Source: Caballeronia temeraria (GTDB lineage Bacteria > Pseudomonadota > Gammaproteobacteria > Burkholderiales > Burkholderiaceae). Taken from it: a DNA stretch of 64,000 nucleotides. The stretch is taken from positions 1 through 64,000 of the forward strand of contig NZ_FCOI02000029.1 of assembly GCF_001544795.2 (NCBI RefSeq), written 5' to 3'. Position numbers and translations under genes: made by a program. Shown piece by piece: positions 26,585 to 34,485 of the stretch; the first letter of the stretch is position 1, and each line of letters opens with the position of its first letter. The notes beneath the pieces are model-generated. The model worked only from the letters and a program-made list of their open reading frames with translations, ran no database searches and was not told where the DNA came from.

Positions 26585-27913
26585 TCAAAGGGTTGCGGTG
26601 GACGTCTCTTCGCGCTTGCCTGCTTCCTGCCCGTAGGTGCGCTCGACATAGTCGCTGACGATTTGCTGGAATTCCTCGGCGATGCGCTCGCCGCGCAGCG
26701 TCTTCACCTTCACGCCGTCGACGAAAACGGGCGCCGCCGGATTCTCGCCCGAACCCGGCAAGCTGATGCCGATGTTCGCGTGCTTCGATTCGCCCGGCCC
26801 GTTGACGATGCAGCCCATCACCGCGACGTGCATCTTCTCGACGCCGGGGTACTGGTCGCGCCACGTGGGCATCGAGCTGCGCAGATACGTCTGAATCTGC
26901 GACGCGAGCTCCTGGAACAGCGTGCTCGTCGTGCGGCCGCAGCCGGGGCACGCGATGACCATCGGCGTGAAGGAACGCAGGCCCATCGTCTGGAGGATTT
27001 CCTGGCCGACGACGACTTCGCCCGTGCGCGCGCCGCCCGGTTCCGGCGTGAGCGAGATGCGAATGGTGTCGCCGATGCCTTCCTGCAGCAGCACCGAAAG
27101 CGCCGCCGTCGATGCGACGATGCCCTTCGAGCCCATGCCCGCTTCGGTGAGACCCAAGTGCAGCGCGAAGCTGCAACGCTTCGCCAGTTCGCGGTACACG
27201 GCGATCAGATCCTGCACGCCGCTGACCTTGCACGACAGGATGATCTTGTCTCGGCCGAGACCGAGTTCGACCGCGCGTTCCGCCGAGCCGACCGCCGATT
27301 GAATCAGCGCCTCGTACATCACGCTTTGCAGTTCCCACGGATTCGAACGCGCGGCGTTTTCGTCCATCATGCGCGCGAGCAGGTCCTGGTCGAGACTGCC
27401 CCAGTTCACGCCGATGCGCACCGGCTTGTCATAGTTGATCGCGGCTTCGATCATCTGCGCGAATTGCGTGTCGCGCTTTGCGCCCTGGCCGACGTTGCCC
27501 GGATTGATGCGGTACTTCGACAGCGTCTCCGCGCACGCGGGATGGTCGCGCAGCAGCAGGTGGCCGTTGTAATGGAAATCGCCGACGAGCGGCACCGTCA
27601 CGCCCATGCGGTCGAGCTGCTCGCGGATATGCGGCACGGCGGCCGCCGCTTCCGGCGTGTTCACCGTGATGCGCACGAGTTCGGAGCCCGCCTGCGCCAG
27701 TTCCTTGATCTGGATGGCGGTGCCGATGGCGTCGGCGGTGTCGGTGTTGGTCATCGACTGCACGCGCACCGGCGCGTCGCCGCCGATCGTCACGAGCTGA
27801 CCGCCCCAGCGCACGTCGACGGCATGCGATGAACGGCGCGGCAACGGACCGCCGAAGACCGGCTCGGTCGAACAAATCTTGCTGCTGATCAGGGATTGAG
27901 CTTCGGATTGCAT
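26585..27913 (-). CDS. ispG: 4-hydroxy-3-methylbut-2-enyl diphosphate synthase (flavodoxin)
   Basis: Iron-sulfur enzyme of the MEP isoprenoid pathway that converts MEcPP to HMBPP. From ATG 27913 (MQSEAQSLISSK) it has 442 residues. The [4Fe-4S] ligands are seen in ACPGCGRT (Cys322, Cys325) and MGCIVNGPGESKHA (Cys368, Glu375). The N-terminal TIM-barrel carries VRVQSMTNTDT and GDFHYNGHLLL. This bacterial form is a few dozen residues longer than E. coli IspG (372), with an insert in the middle (about 255-300), as in other betaproteobacteria. The array order rodZ-ispG-hisS is conserved. Confidence 0.96.
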   Translation of the reverse strand: MQSEAQSLISSKICSTEPVFGGPLPRRSSHAVDVRWGGQLVTIGGDAPVRVQSMTNTDTADAIGTAIQIKELAQAGSELVRITVNTPEAAAAVPHIREQLDRMGVTVPLVGDFHYNGHLLLRDHPACAETLSKYRINPGNVGQGAKRDTQFAQMIEAAINYDKPVRIGVNWGSLDQDLLARMMDENAARSNPWELQSVMYEALIQSAVGSAERAVELGLGRDKIILSCKVSGVQDLIAVYRELAKRCSFALHLGLTEAGMGSKGIVASTAALSVLLQEGIGDTIRISLTPEPGGARTGEVVVGQEILQTMGLRSFTPMVIACPGCGRTTSTLFQELASQIQTYLRSSMPTWRDQYPGVEKMHVAVMGCIVNGPGESKHANIGISLPGSGENPAAPVFVDGVKVKTLRGERIAEEFQQIVSDYVERTYGQEAGKREETSTATL

Positions 27914-28045
27914 CGAAAAACCCTTTTGCAACCTTGCCGCCGATACGGCGCCGGGTTGCGTCTGTGGAACCTCAAACGGGCGTCACGGCCTGCACCGTGA
28001 CGCCCTCGACTTGTCCGCCGCGCCGAACCGGTCGATCTCGCAAGC

Positions 28046-29194
28046 TCAGGGCAGCGAGAGTCGCGCGACGTTTCCGCGTGCGGATGAATAGCGCTTGGCA
28101 TCGACGGGTTCGTCGTCGACCGACAAGGACTCGACGCCCTTCACGTTGCCGACGGTCACCTTGAACGGCGCCTCGCCTTCCACGCGCTGCGTGCTGCCCG
28201 CGTGAACGAGACCGGAGAACAGTTCCTTGCCGTCCTTGCCGCGCACGCTGAACCAGCTATCTTCCTTGACTTTCAATTCGATTGCACCCGAGCCGCTGCC
28301 CGCCACGGCCGGCGCGGATGCCGCCGCCGCAGTCGCGACAGCCGATGCAGCTTTCGCAGCCGACGCACCCTTCGCAGCCGATGCGGGCGCCGCCGCAGCC
28401 GGCGCGCTCGCGCCCTGCACCGCGGACAGCGTCGATGACGAAGCCGGCAGTGCATTCGTGCCGAGCGGACGCGGCATCGGCTGCTCGCCGGGCGCCGCCG
28501 CCACTTCGGGCAGCGACGCTTCGCCGGTGTTGGCCGCGGCGGCCTCGTCCGGCGTGGGCGCGGAAGTCGTGCCCGACGATTCGTTCGATCCCGCCGCCGG
28601 CGCGGACGTCGACGACAAGCCGAGGCCCGTCGCCGCCTTCAGTCGTGCGAGCCAGTTGCTCGAGTCGCCGCCGGTGTGCCACATCACGAGCGCAGCCAGC
28701 ACGACGATGATTGCCAGCACGCCCCAGATCCACGAACGCTTGCGGCCCGACGAATTGCCGAGCGGCACCGACACGCGCGCGCGCGGCAGACCCGTGCCCG
28801 CCGACGCCGGAACCTTCAGATTCTGCTCGATGTCACCGCCGTCGCGCCGGAACGCCTGCGTGAACGGCGCGGGATCGGCACCCAGAATCTTCGCGTAACT
28901 ACGCACGATGCCCGCCGCGAACGTGCGATCGGGCAAATGGCTTATATCGCCCGCTTCGAGCGCGAGCAGCTTCTGCGGCGACACCTTCAGGCGCGCGGAA
29001 ACGTCGTCGATCGACCATGCTTTCGCCTGGCGGAGCTGCGCGAGACGCGCGCCAACCGCCTGTATCGAGTCCAGATTCCCCGTCTGACCCGGATTCGATG
29101 CCGCGCCTTCCGCACCGCCCTGAGCGTCATGATGACTGCCGGGCCGGTTATCGGAATGACTGCCAAAAGGCGTCGGGTGCTGCGGCTCACTCAT
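28046..29194 (-). CDS. rodZ: Cell-shape protein RodZ (HTH, TM, DUF4115)
   Basis: Inner-membrane protein linking MreB filaments to the elongasome. From ATG 29194 (MSEPQHPTPFGSHSD) it has 382 residues: a cytosolic HTH domain at about 45-110 (LAQLRQAKAWSIDDVSARLKV), a basic segment GRKRS, one transmembrane span (about 155-172), a long Ala/Ser/Pro-rich periplasmic linker (about 190-300) and the C-terminal DUF4115 beta domain (DSWFSVRGKDGKELFSGLVH). The open frame extends 21 codons upstream, but that part is not family-like. It sits between rlmN and ispG; the pilF gene found here in Pseudomonas is absent. Confidence 0.93.
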   Translation of the reverse strand: MSEPQHPTPFGSHSDNRPGSHHDAQGGAEGAASNPGQTGNLDSIQAVGARLAQLRQAKAWSIDDVSARLKVSPQKLLALEAGDISHLPDRTFAAGIVRSYAKILGADPAPFTQAFRRDGGDIEQNLKVPASAGTGLPRARVSVPLGNSSGRKRSWIWGVLAIIVVLAALVMWHTGGDSSNWLARLKAATGLGLSSTSAPAAGSNESSGTTSAPTPDEAAAANTGEASLPEVAAAPGEQPMPRPLGTNALPASSSTLSAVQGASAPAAAAPASAAKGASAAKAASAVATAAAASAPAVAGSGSGAIELKVKEDSWFSVRGKDGKELFSGLVHAGSTQRVEGEAPFKVTVGNVKGVESLSVDDEPVDAKRYSSARGNVARLSLP

Positions 29195-29338
29195 GCCAAA
29201 TTCCTCGTATCGATTCTTCTCTATAGCGCCATTGCGCCGTTCGGTTTCTAAAACCACGCGAACGATACAGCCGCAGCGCCATGGCAGACCGCTTTATAAC
29301 AAAATGTTCGGTTTTTCGTACCGCATCCGGGCGGCGTG

Positions 29339-30481
29339 TCAGACCGCCCGAACTTCGATCGTCCTGCTTCCCGCACGGCCCATGCGCTCGGCAAGACGCG
29401 TGCGATCCTGCACCGCGCCCGCAAGCTGGCCACAGGCGGCGTCGATATCGTCGCCGCGCGTCTTGCGCACGGTGGTGACCACGCCCGCGTCCATCAGAAC
29501 CTGCGCGAACCGCTTGATCTGTTCGTTCTTCGAGCGCGTCAGGCCCGATTCCGGGAACGGATTGAACGGGATCAGGTTGAATTTACACGGGACGTCGCGC
29601 GTCACGGCGAGCAGTTCATGCGCGTGCGCCTCGGTGTCGTTGACGCCGTCGAGCATGCAATATTCGAACGTGATGAAGTCGCGCGGCGCGACCTTCAGAT
29701 AACGCTGGCACGCGGCCATCAGCTCGCGCAACGGGTACTTCTTGTTGAGCGGCACCAGCATGTCGCGCAGCGGATCGTTCGGCGCGTGCAGCGACACCGC
29801 GAGCGCCACCGGCAAATCGGCTGCGAGGCGGTCCATCATCGGCACGACGCCGGACGTGGACAAGGTCACGCGACGGCGCGACAGGCCGTAGGCGTTGTCG
29901 TCGAGCATCAGCCGCATGGCCGGCACGACGGCGTCGTAGTTGAGCATCGGCTCGCCCATGCCCATCATCACGACATTCGTCACGACGCGCTCGCCCTTGC
30001 CCGGCCCGCCGACTTCGCGCCCGAGCGACTTGCGCAGCGCGAACTCCGCCATGCGCAACTGGCCGATGATCTCGGCCGTCGTCAGGTTGCGGGAAAAGCC
30101 CTGCTTGCCGGTGGAACAGAACCGGCAGTTCACCGCGCAGCCCGCCTGCGACGACACGCACAGCGTGCCGCGCGTTTCTTCGGGGATGAACACGGTTTCG
30201 ACCGCGTTGCCGTTACCGACGTCGATCAGCCACTTGCGGGTGCCGTCGGCGGAAACGTGGTCGCTAATGATGTCGGGCATCGCCATATTGGCGCGGCCCT
30301 TGAGTTTTTCGCGCAGCGATTTCGCGAGATCCGTCATGCCGTCGAAGTCTTCGGCACCGTACTGGTGGATCCAGCGCTGCAATTGCTTGGCGCGAAACGG
30401 CTTTTCGCCCAGGCTCGCGCAATACGCGGTGAGCCCGGCGGCGTCGAGATCGAGAAGATTGACGGTGGTGCTGCTCGTCAT
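29339..30481 (-). CDS. rlmN: Dual-specificity RNA methyltransferase RlmN
   Basis: Radical-SAM enzyme that makes C2-methyladenosine at A2503 of 23S rRNA and A37 of some tRNAs. The 380-residue protein has the CxxxCxxC cluster in AGCAVNCRFCSTG (Cys115, 119, 122) and the methyl-carrying C-terminal Cys350 in DIDAACGQ. The GMGEPMLNYD motif for SAM binding is intact. Length is close to E. coli RlmN (384). It follows ndk by 150 bp. Upstream of its ATG no strong Shine-Dalgarno is visible. Confidence 0.96.
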   Translation of the reverse strand: MTSSTTVNLLDLDAAGLTAYCASLGEKPFRAKQLQRWIHQYGAEDFDGMTDLAKSLREKLKGRANMAMPDIISDHVSADGTRKWLIDVGNGNAVETVFIPEETRGTLCVSSQAGCAVNCRFCSTGKQGFSRNLTTAEIIGQLRMAEFALRKSLGREVGGPGKGERVVTNVVMMGMGEPMLNYDAVVPAMRLMLDDNAYGLSRRRVTLSTSGVVPMMDRLAADLPVALAVSLHAPNDPLRDMLVPLNKKYPLRELMAACQRYLKVAPRDFITFEYCMLDGVNDTEAHAHELLAVTRDVPCKFNLIPFNPFPESGLTRSKNEQIKRFAQVLMDAGVVTTVRKTRGDDIDAACGQLAGAVQDRTRLAERMGRAGSRTIEVRAV

Positions 30482-30631
30482 GTCAAGTCTGCCATTTCAG
30501 ATTGCGAAGCCCGGAATCTGCTTCCCGGGACCGTTCGCGCCAATTCCTGCTTCTTGTCGTACCGCTTTTTATTGCGTCGAGGCGCGATGCACGCGATGAC
30601 CGAAAGACCACCGCGGCTTACAACGCGAAAA

Positions 30632-31057
30632 TTAACGCGAGTAGACGTTCACTTGCGGGAAGAAGAATGCAACTTCCTGCGCCGCCGTTTCCGCTGCGTC
30701 CGAACCGTGCACGGCGTTCGCGTCGATGCTGTCAGCGAAGTCGGCGCGGATCGTGCCCTTGTCCGCCTTCTTCGGATCGGTCGCGCCCATCAGGTCGCGG
30801 TTCTTCAGGATGGCGTTTTCGCCTTCCAGCACTTGAATCATGACCGGGCCCGAAATCATGAATTCGACGAGATCCTTGAAGAACGGACGTGCGGCGTGCA
30901 CGGCGTAGAACTTCTCGGCGTCGGCGCGCGACAGGTGAACCATACGCGACGCAATGATCTTCAGACCTGCGTTCTCGAAACGGCTGTAGATCTGGCCGAT
31001 AACGTTCTTTGCCACTGCGTCCGGCTTGATAATCGACAGGGTGCGCTCGATCGCCAT
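30632..31057 (-). CDS. ndk: Nucleoside diphosphate kinase
   Basis: Balances cellular NTP and dNTP pools by transferring the gamma phosphate through a phosphohistidine. From ATG 31057 the protein has 141 residues, beginning MAIERTLSIIKPDAVAKN, with the catalytic histidine in DANAVHGSDA (His117). A GGAG ribosome-binding site lies upstream of this ATG. It is the first gene of the long minus-strand array, transcribed away from yccA. A candidate extended -10 promoter stands about 50 bp upstream. Confidence 0.97.
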   Translation of the reverse strand: MAIERTLSIIKPDAVAKNVIGQIYSRFENAGLKIIASRMVHLSRADAEKFYAVHAARPFFKDLVEFMISGPVMIQVLEGENAILKNRDLMGATDPKKADKGTIRADFADSIDANAVHGSDAAETAAQEVAFFFPQVNVYSR

Positions 31058-31104
31058 GAAAAACTCCAAAAAATGAACGGTTTACGGATTAAAACGAATC
31101 GACA

Positions 31105-31113
31105 ATTGTAGCA
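31105..31113 (-). promoter_or_regulatory. Candidate extended -10 promoter for ndk
   Basis: On the minus strand TGC is followed directly by TACAAT, an extended -10 element, about 50 bp before the ndk start. No -35 match is clear. Confidence 0.5.
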
Positions 31114-31140
31114 CGAAGCAAGGTATGATTGCGATTGAAA

Positions 31141-31158
31141 CCTTACGTCATCGTAAGG
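31141..31158. repeat. Perfect inverted repeat CCTTACG-TCAT-CGTAAGG
   Basis: Seven-base arms with a four-base centre, lying about 30 bp upstream of the ndk -10 candidate and 238 bp before yccA. The size and position fit an operator for a dimeric regulator or a small hairpin. No known consensus is matched. Confidence 0.6.
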
Positions 31159-31395
31159 ATCAAACCCTGCGAGGACTTGAGCGTCCGGACGGCCGAATTA
31201 GCCTTTCGATCTATTGAAATCGGCGCGCGGCGGGGCCATATTGGAACGAAACGTGGCATTGCAACGGGAACTGCACGAAGCAGCGGCATCAAAGCGGTTC
31301 TAATACTGGCTTAAGTCCGCGCACCTTATCATTCGTGTGTGACGGAAAAAGTCGCGGGAAGACCGAACGACAGACAATTGGAGCAAGGAGAAACC

Positions 31396-32094
31396 ATGAA
31401 CGAATCACCCTATAGCTTTGGCCGTAATGGCAGCGTCACCTCGGTCGAGGTGCGCAACCGCGTGCTGCGCAACACCTACTGGCTGCTCGCGCTGTCGATG
31501 GTGCCGACGGTGCTCGGCGCATGGGTCGGCGTCGCGACGGGCTTCTCGCTGTTCGCGGCCACCAGCCCGGCCATGAGCTTCATCGCGTTTCTCGCGATCG
31601 CGTTCGGTTTCATGTTCGCGATCGAGAAAACCAAGAACAGCGGCATGGGCGTGGTCGTCCTGCTCGGCTTCACGTTCTTCATGGGCCTGATGCTTTCGCG
31701 TCTGCTGAGCTTCATTCTCGGCTTCTCGAACGGGCCACAGCTGATCATGATGGCGTTCGGCGGCACGGGCGTGATCTTCGCGGCCATGGCGACCATCGCC
31801 ACCGTCAGCAAGCGTGATTTCTCGGGCCTCGGCAAGTTCCTGTTCATGGGCGTGATCGTCATTCTGCTGGCCGCGTTCGCGAACATCTTCCTGCAACTGC
31901 CCGCGCTGATGATGACCATCTCCGTGCTCGCCATCGTGATCTTCTCGGCGTATATGCTGTTCGACGTGCAACGCGTGGTGAATGGCGGCGAGACGAACTA
32001 CATCAGCGCCACGCTCGCAATCTACCTCGACCTGTACAACGTGTTCACGAACCTGCTGGCGCTGCTCGGCATCTTCGGCGGCAACCGCAACTGA
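31396..32094 (+). CDS. yccA: Bax inhibitor-1 / YccA family membrane protein
   Basis: Inner-membrane protein of 232 residues with seven hydrophobic segments, for example WLLALSMVPTVLGAWVGVA and FLFMGVIVILLAAFANIFL, ending in the conserved TNYISATLAIYLDLYNVF helix of the BI-1 family. In E. coli YccA is a substrate and modulator of FtsH and interacts with HflKC, which are encoded 13 kb away here. The ATG at 31396 is preceded by a strong AAGGAG at the right spacing, which rules out the longer frame from 31339. Closed by a terminator after a short tandem repeat. Confidence 0.92.
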   Translation: MNESPYSFGRNGSVTSVEVRNRVLRNTYWLLALSMVPTVLGAWVGVATGFSLFAATSPAMSFIAFLAIAFGFMFAIEKTKNSGMGVVVLLGFTFFMGLMLSRLLSFILGFSNGPQLIMMAFGGTGVIFAAMATIATVSKRDFSGLGKFLFMGVIVILLAAFANIFLQLPALMMTISVLAIVIFSAYMLFDVQRVVNGGETNYISATLAIYLDLYNVFTNLLALLGIFGGNRN

Positions 32095-32113
32095 TCGGCG
32101 ATCGGCGATCGGC
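32093..32113. repeat. Three tandem copies of GATCGGC
   Basis: Three perfect direct heptamers beginning inside the yccA stop codon, followed by a degenerate copy GATTCGA. Probably a slippage-prone microrepeat in the 3' untranslated region. Confidence 0.8.
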
Positions 32114-32132
32114 GATTCGACGCGCTGAAACG

Positions 32133-32160
32133 AAAAACCGGCCTTCGGGCCGGTTTTTTT
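32133..32160. terminator. Bidirectional intrinsic terminator between yccA and rlmD
   Basis: Stem AAAAACCGGCC / GGCCGGTTTTT with a TTCG tetraloop and a seven-T run. It ends yccA and, through the A run on the other side, the converging rlmD unit. Confidence 0.93.
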
Positions 32161-32185
32161 GTGCCTGCGATCGCCTGCCGCCGGA

Positions 32186-33631
32186 TCAGTCGCGTTCGAA
32201 CAACGCGATCGATTCGACGTGCGACGTGTGCGGGAACATGTTGACCACGCCCGCGCCCTTCATCCGGTAACCCGCTTCGTGCACGAGCAGGCCGGCATCG
32301 CGGGCGAGCGTCGCCGGATTGCACGACACATAGACGATGCGCTCCGGCAACGGTCCGTCGCCGCTCTGGGCGATGTCCGCCAGCGCCTTACACACGGCAA
32401 GCGCGCCTTCGCGCGGCGGATCGATGAGGAATTTGTCGAAGGGGCCGAGCGCGCGCAGGTCGTCGGCGGTGACTTCGAAGAGATTTCGGCACGCGAACGA
32501 CGTGTGGCCATCGACGCCATTTGCCTTCGCATTCTCCAGCGCGCGGGCCGTCAGCGCCTGGCTGCCTTCGATCCCCACCACTTCGCGCGACACGCGCGCG
32601 AGCGGCAGCGTGAAATTGCCGATGCCGCAAAACAGATCCAGCACGCGATCGGTTTTCTCCGGTGCGAGCAGGCTAAGCGCCCGGCTCACCAGCACGCGAT
32701 TGATCTGGTGATTGACCTGCGTGAAATCCGTCGGCTTGAACGGCATGCGGATATTGAATTCCGGCAGCGTGTAAGCCAGTTCGCTATCGAGAGGGTAGAA
32801 CTGATAAACCGTGTCCGGACCCTTCGGCTGGAGCCACCACTGCACGCCGTGTTCGTCGGCGAACGTGCGCAGGAGCGCTTCGTCGGCTTCGGTCAGCGGC
32901 TCCAGAATGCGCAGCACGAGCGCCGTCATATCCGAACCGACCGCCAGCTCGATCTGCGGCATGCGATCGCGGATCGACAGCCCCGCCACGAGATGGCGCA
33001 GCGGCACGAGCATCGCGGAAACGTGCGGCGGAAGCACTTCGCAGCTCGTCATGTCGGCGACATAGCTACTTTTGCGCTCGTGGAAACCGACCAGCACGCC
33101 GCCCTTCTTCTCGACGTGCCGCACGGTCAGCCGCGCGCGATAACGGTATCCCCACGACGGCCCGTGAATCGGCCGGAACATGGTCTCCGCGCGCAGTTTC
33201 GACAGATGCTGCAGGTTGTCCTCGAGCACGCGCTGCTTCACGGCGATCTGCGCGCGCACGTCGAGATGCTGCATGGAGCAGCCGCCGCAAATGCCGAAAA
33301 ACTGGCACTTCGGCTTCGCGCGGATCACGCTTTCGCGCAGCACGCTCACCACTTGCGCCTGCTCGAAGCTCGGCTTCTTGCGATAGCTCGAATAGCTCAC
33401 CCGTTCGCCGGGCAGCGCGCCCTCGACGAAGATGACCTTGCCCGGCTCACCGTCCTCGTTGACCGTGCGGCCGACGCCGCGCGCTTCCATATCGAGCGAC
33501 TCGATTTCGATCTCGGGCGCGACGAAGTTCGGATCGGGCGTGACGGATTTCGCCGGCGCGGCGCAGCGGCGATGCGTAGTTTTTCGAGCGGCTTCGGACA
33601 CCTGCGTACTTCCTGACTTTTCGTGGGGCAA
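32186..33631 (-). CDS. rlmD: 23S rRNA (uracil-1939-C5)-methyltransferase RlmD
   Basis: Fe-S containing SAM-dependent enzyme that makes m5U1939. The 481-residue protein has a TRAM-like N-domain (IEIESLDMEARGVGRT), Fe-S cysteines in CQFFGICGGC (Cys109, 115, 118) with a likely fourth in MTSCEVL (Cys197), the SAM motif LDLFCGIGNFTLPLA and the nucleophile in VYVSCNPATLARD. Length is about 50 above E. coli RlmD because of an N-terminal extension. It is the last gene of the surE-pcm-nlpD-rpoS-exonuclease-rlmD run, 29 bp after the exonuclease gene. Confidence 0.95.
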   Translation of the reverse strand: MPHEKSGSTQVSEAARKTTHRRCAAPAKSVTPDPNFVAPEIEIESLDMEARGVGRTVNEDGEPGKVIFVEGALPGERVSYSSYRKKPSFEQAQVVSVLRESVIRAKPKCQFFGICGGCSMQHLDVRAQIAVKQRVLEDNLQHLSKLRAETMFRPIHGPSWGYRYRARLTVRHVEKKGGVLVGFHERKSSYVADMTSCEVLPPHVSAMLVPLRHLVAGLSIRDRMPQIELAVGSDMTALVLRILEPLTEADEALLRTFADEHGVQWWLQPKGPDTVYQFYPLDSELAYTLPEFNIRMPFKPTDFTQVNHQINRVLVSRALSLLAPEKTDRVLDLFCGIGNFTLPLARVSREVVGIEGSQALTARALENAKANGVDGHTSFACRNLFEVTADDLRALGPFDKFLIDPPREGALAVCKALADIAQSGDGPLPERIVYVSCNPATLARDAGLLVHEAGYRMKGAGVVNMFPHTSHVESIALFERD

Positions 33632-33660
33632 AGGCGAGATTGTAGACGAACGTCACGCGC

Positions 33661-34437
33661 TCATTTGGCGAACGCCGCCAGATATTGCGCCCAGTGCGGC
33701 GACGTTTCCTGCGCGAGCGCGTTCTTCACGAAGTTGATTTCGTCGGCGTACTCGTCGGGCGTGAAACCGCCGCGCATCATCTGGAAACGGCAGTACATCA
33801 GATACGTGTTGACGACATCAGTCTCGCAATAGTTGCGGATTTCGTCGATATGACCGTCGCAATACGCGTCCCAGACCTTGCCGCCGTCCATGCCGAGCTT
33901 GCCGGGAAACCCGCACAGCTTCGCGAGCGCGTCGAGCGGGGCGTTGGCGCGCGCCTGATACATCGCGAGCACGTCCATCAGGTCGATGTGCCGCATATGG
34001 TAGCGGCTGATGTAATTGTTGAACTTGAACTCGCGATCGTCCTGGCCGAGATCCCAGTAGCGCGGCGCGGCGATGCCGTGCACGAGCGCCCGGTAATGGA
34101 GCACGGGCAGATCGAAGCCGCCGCCGTTCCACGACACGAGCTGCGGCGTGTATTTCTCGATCACGCGATAAAACGACTGAATCAGCGCGGCTTCGCGGTC
34201 GGCGGTCGTGCCGAGCGAGCGCACGCGAAAGCCGGTGTTGTCGCGAAACACGCAGGAAATCGCCGCGACGCGCTGCAGATGATGCGGCAGAAAGTCATTG
34301 CCGACGCGCTCGCGGCGCGCTTCGAACGCATGTTCGGCAACCTCGCGGTCGGAGAGATCGTCGGGCAAATCTTCGAGACGGCGAATGCCGTCGACATCGG
34401 GAATGGTCTCGATATCGAAAACGAGAATCGGTGTCAT
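33661..34437 (-). CDS. Predicted 3'-5' exonuclease, PolB-like (DnaQ superfamily)
   Basis: A 258-residue DEDD-type exonuclease. The three exo motifs are visible: Exo I VFDIETIPDVD, Exo II near LVSWNGGGFDLPVLHYRA, and Exo III YCETDVVNTYLMY. This matches the stand-alone family of predicted 3'-5' exonucleases related to the proofreading domain of B-family polymerases. The substrate and role are not established. It lies 48 bp after rpoS and before rlmD on the same strand, so stationary-phase co-expression is possible but not shown. Confidence 0.86.
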   Translation of the reverse strand: MTPILVFDIETIPDVDGIRRLEDLPDDLSDREVAEHAFEARRERVGNDFLPHHLQRVAAISCVFRDNTGFRVRSLGTTADREAALIQSFYRVIEKYTPQLVSWNGGGFDLPVLHYRALVHGIAAPRYWDLGQDDREFKFNNYISRYHMRHIDLMDVLAMYQARANAPLDALAKLCGFPGKLGMDGGKVWDAYCDGHIDEIRNYCETDVVNTYLMYCRFQMMRGGFTPDEYADEINFVKNALAQETSPHWAQYLAAFAK

Positions 34438-34485
34438 TGAATCCTGAAACGCGACGCCCCGAACCTGCGAGGCGTCGCATAAGCG

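Larger units (their letters stand above)
31058..31395. other. Divergent ndk / yccA promoter region, no gene seen
   Basis: This 338-bp stretch separates the divergent ndk and yccA genes. It holds a candidate ndk promoter, a perfect 18-bp inverted repeat at 31141-31158 and a 10-bp palindrome CGTCCGGACG at 31182-31191. An open frame of 61 codons (31129-31314) lacks homology signals and a good ribosome-binding site, so I do not call it a gene. Confidence 0.6.

Noticed and set aside
31129..31314. 61-codon frame between ndk and yccA
   Set aside because: No ribosome-binding site, no recognisable family, and it covers the palindromes of a promoter region.
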